A DNA stretch of 36,206 bases, taken from contig CAMPBE010000011.1 of assembly GCA_946636615.1 (NCBI GenBank), positions 1-36,206 of the forward strand, in the 5' to 3' direction. Numbering within the stretch: position 1 is the stretch's first letter; every line of letters starts with the position of its first letter. Below the pieces are notes generated by a model. It searched no databases, was not told the DNA's origin, and saw only the letters and a program-made list of their open reading frames with translations. Positions 1 through 6,573 of the stretch are shown in pieces. This stretch comes from an uncultured bacterium. GTDB lineage: Bacteria > Cyanobacteriota > Vampirovibrionia > Gastranaerophilales > Gastranaerophilaceae. The position numbers were made by a program, and so were the translations under genes.

Positions 1-29
1 ATTGTGTTTCCTGATATATGGAGGAGATT

Positions 30-239
30 ATGGAAAAAGCAGGATACAATATTACTGAAAAAGAATTTAAGCAGGTAAGCAAGTGGGCTGAAAATGTTTA
101 TAACATAGCCGTTATCGTTGATTATTTCGTCAGTAATCAACCTGAAATAGAAGAATGTTATAACCTCGCACCCGTAATAAAAAATTTAAGAGATAATGCA
201 GATTTATTAAATGCATTTTTTATTGATAATGAAAAATGA
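30..239 (+). CDS. Hypothetical small protein (69 aa)
   Basis: Unrecognised 69-residue, acidic, probably cytoplasmic and helical protein with no signal peptide or membrane segment. The ATG at 30 is chosen over an in-frame ATG at 18 because GGAGGAG at 20-26 lies just upstream of it; the ATG at 18 would overlap that ribosome-binding site. It is the only gene left of the repeat-rich stretch and tRNA-Ser, so it may be cargo of an integrated element rather than core genome (inference from position). The true promoter and upstream neighbours lie outside the window. Confidence 0.6.
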   Translation: MEKAGYNITEKEFKQVSKWAENVYNIAVIVDYFVSNQPEIEECYNLAPVIKNLRDNADLLNAFFIDNEK

Positions 240-260
240 TTTTTTTATTTTCACATCGCC

Positions 261-463
261 GTAAAATATCAAACTAACCGTAAACTATCAAACTGCCGAA
301 AAGTATTGAAAATAAAGTGAAAGTACGAGCAGTTAAAATGCAGATAAAGTGCAAGAAAGATTAGTTTGATATTTTTTAAATCAACCTGCTTCCGACCGTC
401 AAAAGCCCTACAACGAGCGGACTTTGCAAAAAATTATCAAACTAACCATCTCTGTCAAACTGA
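261..463. repeat. Cluster of TATCAAACTRACC-type motifs
   Basis: Copies on the + strand are at 267-280, 286-298, 435-447 and, more diverged (TGTCAAACTGA), 453-463; an inverted copy is at 361-371. The first two sit in a tandem repeat of about 19 bp, each preceded by GTAAAA or GTAAAC. The arrangement of short direct and inverted sites around a central conserved block next to a tRNA gene resembles arm-type binding sites of a tyrosine recombinase. The copies are seen; the function is inference. A motif of the same type recurs inverted at 36089-36102. Confidence 0.5.
388..425. repeat. Conserved block, inverted partner of 36119-36149
   Basis: CTTCCGACC-GTC-AAAAGCCCTACAACGAGCG at 389-419 matches the reverse complement of 36119-36149 at 28 of 31 positions, including 19 identical bases in a row. 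Inside it, 406-425 (CCCTACAACGAGCGGACTTT) is repeated directly at 478-497 with 17 of 20 identities. The whole stretch 240-597 holds no convincing gene; these repeats are what it contains. It may be the end of a mobile element integrated at tRNA-Ser. Confidence 0.55.
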
Positions 464-477
464 TTGTCTTACTACAC

Positions 478-497
478 CCCTATAAATAGCGGACTTT
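478..497. repeat. Second direct copy of the AGCGGACTTT block
   Basis: CCCTATAAATAGCGGACTTT differs at 3 of 20 positions from 406-425, 72 bp upstream. Downstream, ATGGACA also occurs twice in quick succession (about 565-584). It belongs to the repeat-rich stretch on the 3' side of tRNA-Ser. Confidence 0.45.
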
Positions 498-597
498 ATA
501 AAATAAAACCATCAAATTTTATGAACCGCACCAACTCGATAAATACAATAATTCAACAACAACTAATGGACACAGAATGGACATGGTACTCAATAAG

Positions 598-629
598 AAA
601 AGCCCGAACTTTAATATTTACGGGCTTTT
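598..629 (-). terminator. Intrinsic terminator of tRNA-Ser
   Basis: The inverted repeat AAAAGCCCG / CGGGCTTTT (598-606 with 621-629) lies 8 nt past the 3' end of tRNA-Ser on the minus strand and is followed by a U-rich end in that direction. The stem is symmetric and could also stop transcription coming from the left. Confidence 0.75.
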
Positions 630-636
630 TAAGATT

Positions 637-723
637 AGGAGGAGGTGGGATTCGAACCCACGGTACGCGTGAACGTACGACAGTTTTCAAGACTGCTCCA
701 ATCAACCGCTCTGGCACTCCTCC
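637..723 (-). tRNA. tRNA-Ser(UGA)
   Basis: A full cloverleaf folds on the minus strand: acceptor GGAGGAG/CTCCTCC (723-717 and 644-638), D-arm CCA/TGG, anticodon loop CTTGAAA with anticodon TGA, a long class II variable arm built on CGTACG and its partner, and T-arm GTGGG-TTCGAAT-CCCAC. The 3' CCA is not encoded. The base after the acceptor stem (637) gives discriminator U, whereas G is usual for bacterial tRNA-Ser; this could be a lineage trait. The 3' end faces the repeat-rich stretch at 240-597. Confidence 0.96.
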
Positions 724-743
724 AGTCAATTGGACGTACATTT

Positions 744-771
744 ATAATACTTGATAAATACTCTTTGTCAA
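744..771 (-). promoter_or_regulatory. Promoter of tRNA-Ser
   Basis: On the minus strand, TTGACA (771-766) and TATTAT (749-744) are separated by 16 bp and end about 20 bp before the tRNA 5' end. This is a near-consensus housekeeping promoter. Confidence 0.8.
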
Positions 772-782
772 GTGTGATTTAG

Positions 783-1952
783 CTATTTATTTTTTCTGAG
801 ATTAGAGATAAAGTGCTCTAAACGGTTTATTGCCATTTTTAAATTATCCATTGAATATGCATACGATATTCTTAAATACCCTTCTCCGCTTTCTCCGAAT
901 GCAGTTCCCGGCACTACTGCAACTCGTTCTTCCTCAAGAAATTTTAATGCAAATTCTTCCGATGTCAGATTGAATTCTTTGATACATGGAAAAACGTAAA
1001 ATGCACCGTTTGGTTCAAAACAGTCAAGTCCCATTTCTTCAAATCTTTTAAGCAAAAATCTTCTTCTTTGGTTGTAAGATTTTCGCATCATATCAATATC
1101 TTCATAACCGTTTTTTAATGCTTCTATTGCCGCATATTGGCTTGTTGTCGGGGCGCACATTATTGCAAATTGATGAATTTTTGTCATTTGTTTTATTATA
1201 GGCTCAGGTGCGCAGACATATCCGAGTCGCCAGCCTGTCATTGCATATGCTTTAGAAAAACCGTTGATTAATATTGTTCTTTCCTGCATTCCATCCAAAG
1301 ATGCTATAGAAACGTGATTTCCATTATAAGTCAATTCGCCGTATATCTCATCAGACATTACAAGAATATTATGTTTTTTTATAACATTGGCAATTTCCTC
1401 AAGGTCTTTTTTACCCATAATTGCACCTGTAGGATTGTTGGGATAAGGTAATATCAATACCTTTGTTTTGTCTGTAATTGCATTTTCCAATTCTTGTACT
1501 GTCAGACGAAAGTCATTCTCTGCTTTCAAATTTATAATAACAGGTTTTGCTCCTGCCAAAACAGCGCAGGGTTCATATGAAACATATGAAGGCTGAGGAA
1601 TAATAACCTCATCACCTTGATTAATAATAGCTCTTAGTCCTATATCTATAGCTTCCGAACCACCAACTGTTACAAGAATTTCTTTCATCGGGTTGTAAGA
1701 AATATTTTGAGTTCTTTTTAAATAATTAGATATTTCTTCTCTAAGTGATTTTAAACCGGCATTTGAGGTATAAAATGTTTTTCCCTTTTCTAAGGCATAA
1801 ATACCTTCTTCTCTGATATGCCAAGGTGTTTCAAAGTCAGGTTCACCAACACCTAAGGAAATAGCATCTTTCATTTCACTGACTATATCAAAAAATTTTC
1901 TTATTCCGGATGGCTTTATATTTTCAACAGTTTTGGATAATTCATAGTTCAT
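783..1952 (-). CDS. PLP-dependent class I/II aminotransferase
   Basis: Fold-type I aminotransferase of 389 residues, normal for the AspC/PatA-like subfamily, using an amino acid and a 2-oxo acid in the cytoplasm. Visible landmarks are GEPDF (36-40), PNNPTG (171-176) with the PLP-contacting Asn, DEIYGEL (201-207) with Asp201 and Tyr204, the Schiff-base lysine K234 in SKAYAMTGWRLGY, and R361 in YLRISYA, the carboxylate-binding arginine. The start overlaps the stop of the upstream Lrp/AsnC gene by 4 bp (ATGA), so the two are probably translationally coupled and the regulator may sense the enzyme's substrate. Substrate (aspartate, aromatic or branched-chain) cannot be told from sequence alone. 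Confidence 0.93.
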   Translation of the reverse strand: MNYELSKTVENIKPSGIRKFFDIVSEMKDAISLGVGEPDFETPWHIREEGIYALEKGKTFYTSNAGLKSLREEISNYLKRTQNISYNPMKEILVTVGGSEAIDIGLRAIINQGDEVIIPQPSYVSYEPCAVLAGAKPVIINLKAENDFRLTVQELENAITDKTKVLILPYPNNPTGAIMGKKDLEEIANVIKKHNILVMSDEIYGELTYNGNHVSIASLDGMQERTILINGFSKAYAMTGWRLGYVCAPEPIIKQMTKIHQFAIMCAPTTSQYAAIEALKNGYEDIDMMRKSYNQRRRFLLKRFEEMGLDCFEPNGAFYVFPCIKEFNLTSEEFALKFLEEERVAVVPGTAFGESGEGYLRISYAYSMDNLKMAINRLEHFISNLRKNK

Positions 1953-2434
1953 GGTGTAATAATTTCTCTAACTTCTTCTTCATTTCCTTTATTCACGATA
2001 GTTCCGTGATCTTTGTATTTTTTCAGTATAAAATGTGTTGATGTACTCAAAACCCTGTCTAATGTAGATAATTTGTCGGATACAAAATTCGAAATTTCTT
2101 TCAATGATTTTTCTTCCAAAGTTATAAGTAAATCAAAACCTCCTGATATTAAGTATACTGATTTGACTTCAGGGTAGTTATATAATCTTTCTGCAATTTT
2201 ATCAAATCCTTGCCCTCTTTGCGGGGTTACTTTTACTTCAATTAGAGCATTAACTTTTTCTAAAGATGTTTTTTCCCAATTGATAAGTGTGTGATAACCG
2301 CAAATTATTCCTTCTTTTTCAAGTGCTGAGATTTCATTTGCAACATCAATTTCTTTTTGACCAAGCATTGCAGATAAGTCTTTTAAACCTATTCTGCTGT
2401 TTTTTTCTATGATTGATAATAATTCTTCGCGCAT
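1949..2434 (-). CDS. Lrp/AsnC family transcriptional regulator
   Basis: 161-residue feast/famine regulator. The N-terminal winged HTH (about 1-50, LLSIIEKNSRIGLKDLSAML then EISALEKEGIICGY) binds DNA. The RAM/ACT-like domain (about 65-140, ALIEVKVTPQRG... VYLISGGFDLLITLEEKS) usually binds an amino acid and drives oligomerisation. The ribosome-binding site GGAGAG precedes the ATG. The gene ends inside the aminotransferase start, a typical regulator-enzyme pair, which suggests local control of amino acid metabolism. It follows fliR on the same strand with a 63-bp gap and may have its own promoter there. Confidence 0.93.
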   Translation of the reverse strand: MREELLSIIEKNSRIGLKDLSAMLGQKEIDVANEISALEKEGIICGYHTLINWEKTSLEKVNALIEVKVTPQRGQGFDKIAERLYNYPEVKSVYLISGGFDLLITLEEKSLKEISNFVSDKLSTLDRVLSTSTHFILKKYKDHGTIVNKGNEEEVREIITP

Positions 2435-2442
2435 AATTCTCT

Positions 2443-2454
2443 CCTTATCTAAGG
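2443..2454 (-). promoter_or_regulatory. Small palindrome over the Lrp gene ribosome-binding site
   Basis: CCTTA-GA-TAAGG is a perfect 5-bp inverted repeat whose second arm runs into the GGAG ribosome-binding site of the Lrp/AsnC gene. It could be an autoregulatory operator or a weak RNA hairpin; it is short enough to be chance. Confidence 0.3.
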
Positions 2455-2497
2455 ATATAATATTTTATTTTTTATGGCAATTTGTTAATTCAAAATT

Positions 2498-3277
2498 TTA
2501 TATTATGTTTGAATATGATAGGAAGTAATCTGTAATTACGTTAATAAGCATAGGCAAAATCCATACCATAATTGCAGCTCCGAGTACCGGTTTAAACAAA
2601 AAACTTAATTGAAATACGTTTACTTGCGGTGCTGTTTTGGAAATTACACCTAAAATAATATCTTGTCCAAGTGTTGCAAGGAGAATGGGAGATGCTATTT
2701 GTAAACCCATAAATAGTACATTAGAGGACATTTTTATAAGATAATCCATATTAACAAGTTGAGCAAGCGGAATAGTTGTTGCATCAAGAGGAAAAATTTC
2801 AATACTGTGGACTAGTGCAGATATTAGCCAATATACACCGCCAAGTTGAATAAATATAATTAATCCAAGAAATTGAAAACATTTTCCTACAATTGATACC
2901 TGTGAAGATGTTGTTGGATCCAACACCATAGCGGAAGACAAACCCATTTGCATATTTACCATATCACCGCCGGCATCTATTGCTAGTAGTATTAATTGTG
3001 CGACATAACCAAGCATTGCGCCAACAACCATATTCAAAAGTATTGATAAAACAAATGATTCCTTAATTATTGTTACATCAGGTTTTACAACCGTTGTTAA
3101 AATTATGGTCATAAGTAATGCGAGTGCTATTTTTATCATACCTGGCATTTCTTTTCTGTTAAATACAGGCGCCATTCTGAAAAAACCAAGTAATCTGGCA
3201 AATATAAAAATCCCTGCGGCCAAATAAGCATTCAATGTAGGAAAAAGCTTCATCAATTCTGCTATAAATTGATCCAT
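2498..3277 (-). CDS. fliR: Flagellar export gate protein FliR
   Basis: 259-residue, highly hydrophobic inner-membrane protein with the FliR pattern: an N-terminal helix, FARLLGFFRMAPVFNRKEMPGMIKIALA near 27-55, LLAIDAGGDMVNMQMGLSSAMVLDP around 96-120, and a C-terminal ISKTAPQVNVFQLSFLFKP block around 212-230. FliR joins FliP and FliQ in the core export gate that secretes rod, hook and filament subunits. Length matches the family. Its start shares one base with the stop of the upstream secreted protein (TAATG), so it is likely translationally coupled. Last flagellar gene of the operon here; flhB and flhA are not next to it. Confidence 0.95.
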   Translation of the reverse strand: MDQFIAELMKLFPTLNAYLAAGIFIFARLLGFFRMAPVFNRKEMPGMIKIALALLMTIILTTVVKPDVTIIKESFVLSILLNMVVGAMLGYVAQLILLAIDAGGDMVNMQMGLSSAMVLDPTTSSQVSIVGKCFQFLGLIIFIQLGGVYWLISALVHSIEIFPLDATTIPLAQLVNMDYLIKMSSNVLFMGLQIASPILLATLGQDIILGVISKTAPQVNVFQLSFLFKPVLGAAIMVWILPMLINVITDYFLSYSNII

Positions 3278-3630
3278 TATTTTTCCTCCCTGAGTGTTGG
3301 TTTAAAAGGTTCATCTAAAAAATCTAATGCATAAATGCTAATCTCGTCATTTTCTGAAAATATTGTCTCTTTCTCATCTACTTCAATTTTTATATTTATA
3401 GTATTATCTAAAGTTTCAATGACAATTTCCGTACTGCCTTCGCTTTTAGACTTTACAATCATTGTATTTTTATTGTTATCGATTGTTAAAAACGGCAGAA
3501 CTGAAACTATATTTTCATCTTTTGAATAAACATTTTTTACAGGTTTTTCGGACATAATAATATAATCTTCGAAGCCATATGCCTGAAGAGAACTAAATAA
3601 TATTAATAGTATAGGAATTATTTTTTTCAT
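3277..3630 (-). CDS. Secreted protein resembling the CpaC/secretin N-terminal domain, inside the flagellar operon
   Basis: 117 residues with a clear signal peptide (MKKIIPILLILFSSLQAYG, cleavage near 19-20), so the mature part should be periplasmic. About residues 26-83 follow the pattern of the pilus-formation protein N-terminal domain found at the start of CpaC/RcpA-type secretins: a KPVKNVYSKDENIVSV block, a TMIVKSKSEGSTEIVIE block with Gly-Ser-Thr, then alternating hydrophobic strands ending INIKIEV. There is no secretin ring domain; an acidic tail follows. The gene lies between fliQ and fliR with one-base TAATG overlaps on both sides, so it is co-translated with the export gate. This is not a standard flagellar gene. 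The domain call is from pattern, not a database hit. Confidence 0.7.
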   Translation of the reverse strand: MKKIIPILLILFSSLQAYGFEDYIIMSEKPVKNVYSKDENIVSVLPFLTIDNNKNTMIVKSKSEGSTEIVIETLDNTINIKIEVDEKETIFSENDEISIYALDFLDEPFKPTLREEK

Positions 3631-4118
3631 TATCTGCCCAATATTTTATTTGTTTCAACAAAATCAGGTTTTGGCATAGGAGTTCTTGAACTCGGTATAT
3701 ATTTTGTTTTTTCTTGCTGATCAATAAACGGTACTTTACCGGGGTTCTTCATAATATCATTTATTTCTGATTGATTTTTAAATCTGTCCTGCATTTCTCT
3801 TTCAAAAGGTGAAGTATATTTATAATAATTTGCTGGTAAAACAAAAGAGTCATTTTTTGAAACATTATTAAAAGCAATCGCCATACCGTCTATTACAAAT
3901 CCTTTTAGCAAATTTATAAATCCTATTCCACCTATGACAATAACCAAAAATACTCCTAAAATTTTAGGCGCAGCTGCAATTGTCTGTTCTTGCACTTGAG
4001 TTACAGCTTGTAAGATACCGACAACAAGACCTATACCAGCAGCCACAAGTACACACGGCATAGATATTGCAAGCATTAATAAAAATCCTTTAGCTAAATA
4101 TTCTGTTAAAATTTCCAT
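3630..4118 (-). CDS. fliQ: Flagellar export gate protein FliQ with an extended C-terminus
   Basis: Residues 1-88 are a complete FliQ: two membrane helices, the SMPCVLVAAGIGLVVGILQA stretch and the signature QAVTQVQEQTIAAAPKILGV (37-56). FliQ works with FliP and FliR in the export gate. Family members are normally about 89 residues, but this one continues in frame for a further 74 hydrophilic residues, including EREMQDRFKNQSEINDIMKN and a proline-rich end (SSRTPMPKPDF). No frameshift or stop suggests a fusion error. After two helices the tail would be on the same side as the N-terminus. The stop overlaps the next gene by one base. Confidence 0.92.
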   Translation of the reverse strand: MEILTEYLAKGFLLMLAISMPCVLVAAGIGLVVGILQAVTQVQEQTIAAAPKILGVFLVIVIGGIGFINLLKGFVIDGMAIAFNNVSKNDSFVLPANYYKYTSPFEREMQDRFKNQSEINDIMKNPGKVPFIDQQEKTKYIPSSRTPMPKPDFVETNKILGR

Positions 4119-4139
4119 TCTGGGCCCTCTCTTTTTTCA

Positions 4140-4781
4140 TCAATTGTAGCTTGACACAAGTCCTTGAACAATCAGTGCCCAACCGTCAACTGCTATAAAG
4201 ATTAAGAGTTTAAACGGTAATGAAATGATTGTTGGTGATAACATAAACATACCTAAAGCAAGTAATATATTTGCAACAACAAGGTCTAAAACAATAAATG
4301 GTACAAATATTATAAATCCGATTTCAAAAGATGTTTTTAATTCACTCACAATAAATGCCGGAGCTACTTGCCAAACGGTTAACTCCTCGGGATTTTCAGG
4401 TGCTGAACCTTTTGATAATTCTACAAAAAATGCCAAATCATTTTCCCTTGTTTGCTTTAACATAAATTCTTTAAGCGGTTTTGAACCTTCATTTATTGCT
4501 TCAATAATATTTTGATTTTTTTGATATGGTATAGAGCCAAGGTCATACATTTTCTGAAAAGTTCCACCCATTGTGTAGAATGTTAAAATCATTGATAATC
4601 CAATTATTACTATTGATGGCGGTACTTGTTGAGTACCCATTGCGGTTTTTAACATTGAGAAGACTATTACAAATCTCAAGAAACTTGTCATACAGCAAAA
4701 TACTAACGGTAATAATGAAAAAACCGTCATGATTATTAACATTTGTATTACAGGATTCATATCTTTTAAAACTGCATCCAT
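4140..4781 (-). CDS. fliP: Flagellar export gate protein FliP
   Basis: 213-residue membrane protein. It carries the FliP/SctR signature CCMTSFLRFVIVFSMLKTAM (about 29-48) followed by GTQQVPPSIVIIGLSMILTF, and the C-terminal block VWQVAPAFIVSELKTSFEIGF then FIVLDLVVANILLALGMFML. It forms the central ring of the export gate with FliQ and FliR. The start is M-D-A-V close to the first membrane helix; there is no cleavable signal peptide of the kind found in enterobacterial FliP. The gap to fliQ is 21 bp. Confidence 0.95.
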   Translation of the reverse strand: MDAVLKDMNPVIQMLIIMTVFSLLPLVFCCMTSFLRFVIVFSMLKTAMGTQQVPPSIVIIGLSMILTFYTMGGTFQKMYDLGSIPYQKNQNIIEAINEGSKPLKEFMLKQTRENDLAFFVELSKGSAPENPEELTVWQVAPAFIVSELKTSFEIGFIIFVPFIVLDLVVANILLALGMFMLSPTIISLPFKLLIFIAVDGWALIVQGLVSSYN

Positions 4782-4811
4782 TTTATCCCTTCCAAGTCTG
4801 TTTTTTATTAA

Positions 4812-5186
4812 CTATATGTTATTTACTATATTTTTAAAAACTTTTTTTGAAGTTTTTATATTGTTATTTCTTGCAGAAAAATCTACTATTAAAGGTAGTT
4901 CTTCTACAGAAGAATTATTTTCTTTTATTGAATGTTGTTCGTTTCCGTTAAGTTTAGAAATAAGATTGGTTCTTTCCGCATCTGAGGCAACCAAAAATCT
5001 CTCATTTCCGGCTCTCACAACATATAAATTTTTTCTTGGAGCAAGATTTATACAATCTTCCACATTTAAGAATTTTGATTTTGAAGTTCCGCTATAGGTG
5101 AACTTTTTATATGTAACAATAGCAAGAAATATTATTCCTATCATTGCTGCTGTATATACGACAAATCCAATTAAATATCCGCCCAT
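4812..5186 (-). CDS. fliO: FliO-like flagellar assembly protein
   Basis: 124 residues: one N-terminal membrane helix (about 4-24, YLIGFVVYTAAMIGIIFLAI), then a short cytoplasmic domain with CINLAPRKNLYVVRAGNERFL, the beta-rich FliO pattern (leucine/proline, R-x-x-L-Y-V-V, G-x-E-R-F-L). FliO helps assemble or stabilise the FliP ring. Position directly upstream of fliP and downstream of a FliM/FliN-type gene is the classical FliN-FliO-FliP-FliQ-FliR order. The C-terminal 50 residues are polar and unconserved. FliO is poorly conserved in general, so the call rests on domain pattern plus context. Confidence 0.85.
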   Translation of the reverse strand: MGGYLIGFVVYTAAMIGIIFLAIVTYKKFTYSGTSKSKFLNVEDCINLAPRKNLYVVRAGNERFLVASDAERTNLISKLNGNEQHSIKENNSSVEELPLIVDFSARNNNIKTSKKVFKNIVNNI

Positions 5187-5188
5187 CT

Positions 5189-6376
5189 TTATATGTCCTC
5201 ATCTTCCAATTCAAAATCACTATAATCAAATTCTTCTTCTTCGTTTGAAGTTTCCCCTTCCTCTGTCGGTTGGTTTTCTTCATAATGTTCTTCAAATTGT
5301 TCGTTGTTTTCTTCGAATTCCTGAGAATTTTCTTCGGTTTGATTATCTTCTGAAGATATTGCAGTATTGCCTCCTGCTATAACTTCATTAATTTTTACTC
5401 CATATCTGTCATTGACAATAACGAGTTCTCCTTTGGCTATAGGTTTGTCTTCAACACTTAGAGTTACTTTGTTGTCATATATAGAGGTTAAATCGACAAC
5501 CAAACCTTCTTCTATTCTTTTAAGTTCTCCGAGAGTTATTCTTACTGTATCAAATTGAGCATTCATCTCAACTTCAATGCTATCCCAAAGGTTTGTATTT
5601 TCTGTCATTTCTTCATCTCCTTCGTTATTGTCAAAAGGTATAACTAATCCAAGGTTTGGATTTAGGTTTACATCTTTTTCAAAATCATTAAATTTTAATA
5701 TCATATGATGTGTGTCACTGTTGTCAAAAACGACAATGTCATCAATATCGATATTTTTGATATCAATAAGCTTAAATTTTGTTGTACCGACTTTTAATCC
5801 AACATCAACAAGGCTTGACGCAAAGTCCATATCTTTGAAAACTTCCTTTGAAGTATCTACAATGTCCGGTTTTAAAAGGATTTCCGGTAGAGTTACTATA
5901 AACTTTCCGATTGAGCCTTTATCAATATCTTTCAGTATAAAGGTTAAATGTATAACATCAAAATTCGTTCTCTTAAGTGTTGGTGGAGCAGGTTCGAGAA
6001 ACTGTGTTAATGAATTATACATATAATCATTAAAAGCCGTAATAACTTTTGCTTCCAAATCTGTTAATTTGTTTAAATTAAATTTTCCGTTAGCTTTTCC
6101 TAAAGCTTTATCGAGTATTATGCTAATTGTTTTTTCGGAAAATCTAAAAAACATGTCATGTTGTTTATCTATACGTACTTTAGTTACAAAGTATGCATCT
6201 TTATCCATTAATGTATTGATATTCTTGCTTATTCCAAGAAGAATAAATTGAAATCCGGGCAGAAAAAAATCGTCGCTTATTTGTTGAATAATTGGCGGAT
6301 ATGTACGTGAAAACCAATTGTACATTGTGTACAATTCGGTATAATCTTTAGTATTCATTACATTTTGCTTTGACAT
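5189..6376 (-). CDS. FliM/FliN-family motor switch protein with two SpoA domains
   Basis: About 395 residues. The N-terminal half (to about 190) resembles a degenerate CheC/FliM-like middle domain. Next comes a SpoA-like domain (about 196-257 from the longest start: SLVDVGLKVGTTKFKLIDIK... DDIVVFDN), then a clear second SpoA/FliN domain (about 273-344: VEMNAQFDTVRITLGELKRI, EGLVVDLTS, GELVIVNDRYGVKINEVI), and a strongly acidic tail (about 352-404). Two SpoA domains in one chain is the SctQ layout of type III secretion and is unusual for a flagellar C-ring protein. The start at 6376 is preferred because AGGA lies 7 nt upstream; 6394 and 6403 are in-frame alternatives. First gene of the fliO-P-Q-R operon. 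Confidence 0.85.
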   Translation of the reverse strand: MSKQNVMNTKDYTELYTMYNWFSRTYPPIIQQISDDFFLPGFQFILLGISKNINTLMDKDAYFVTKVRIDKQHDMFFRFSEKTISIILDKALGKANGKFNLNKLTDLEAKVITAFNDYMYNSLTQFLEPAPPTLKRTNFDVIHLTFILKDIDKGSIGKFIVTLPEILLKPDIVDTSKEVFKDMDFASSLVDVGLKVGTTKFKLIDIKNIDIDDIVVFDNSDTHHMILKFNDFEKDVNLNPNLGLVIPFDNNEGDEEMTENTNLWDSIEVEMNAQFDTVRITLGELKRIEEGLVVDLTSIYDNKVTLSVEDKPIAKGELVIVNDRYGVKINEVIAGGNTAISSEDNQTEENSQEFEENNEQFEEHYEENQPTEEGETSNEEEEFDYSDFELEDEDI

Positions 6377-6506
6377 ATCCTTATCCTGCCCCATAAATAC
6401 CATAGACTATTGTCTTAATCTTCACATCAATCATTTAATGGATATTTATAAAAAAGCAATCTGTTCTTATTCATTTATTTATTTTTACTTTACATATTTT
6501 AACTTA

Positions 6507-6535
6507 TTTACACTTATCACTTATGGTTGTATTAT
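6507..6535 (+). promoter_or_regulatory. Probable promoter of murA
   Basis: TTTACA (6507-6512) and TATTAT (6530-6535) with a 17-bp spacer, about 39 bp before the murA start. The 197-bp space between the divergent flagellar operon and murA (6377-6573) holds no other gene; the flagellar promoter on the minus strand is not clear. Confidence 0.6.
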
Positions 6536-6573
6536 TATAGTAGCAGGTAAAATTTCTATATAGGTATGAAAAA

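Noticed and set aside
464-754. Open frames on both strands across tRNA-Ser (96 and 62 residues)
   Set aside because: They translate the tRNA gene; GGGGIRTHGTRERTTVFKTAP-like strings are a known annotation artefact of tRNA-Ser loci.
2498-6376. Non-flagellar type III (injectisome) secretion cluster
   Set aside because: The FliO gene and the FliN-O-P-Q-R order are flagellar; no secretin ring, needle or translocon gene is seen. Only the double-SpoA fusion points the other way.
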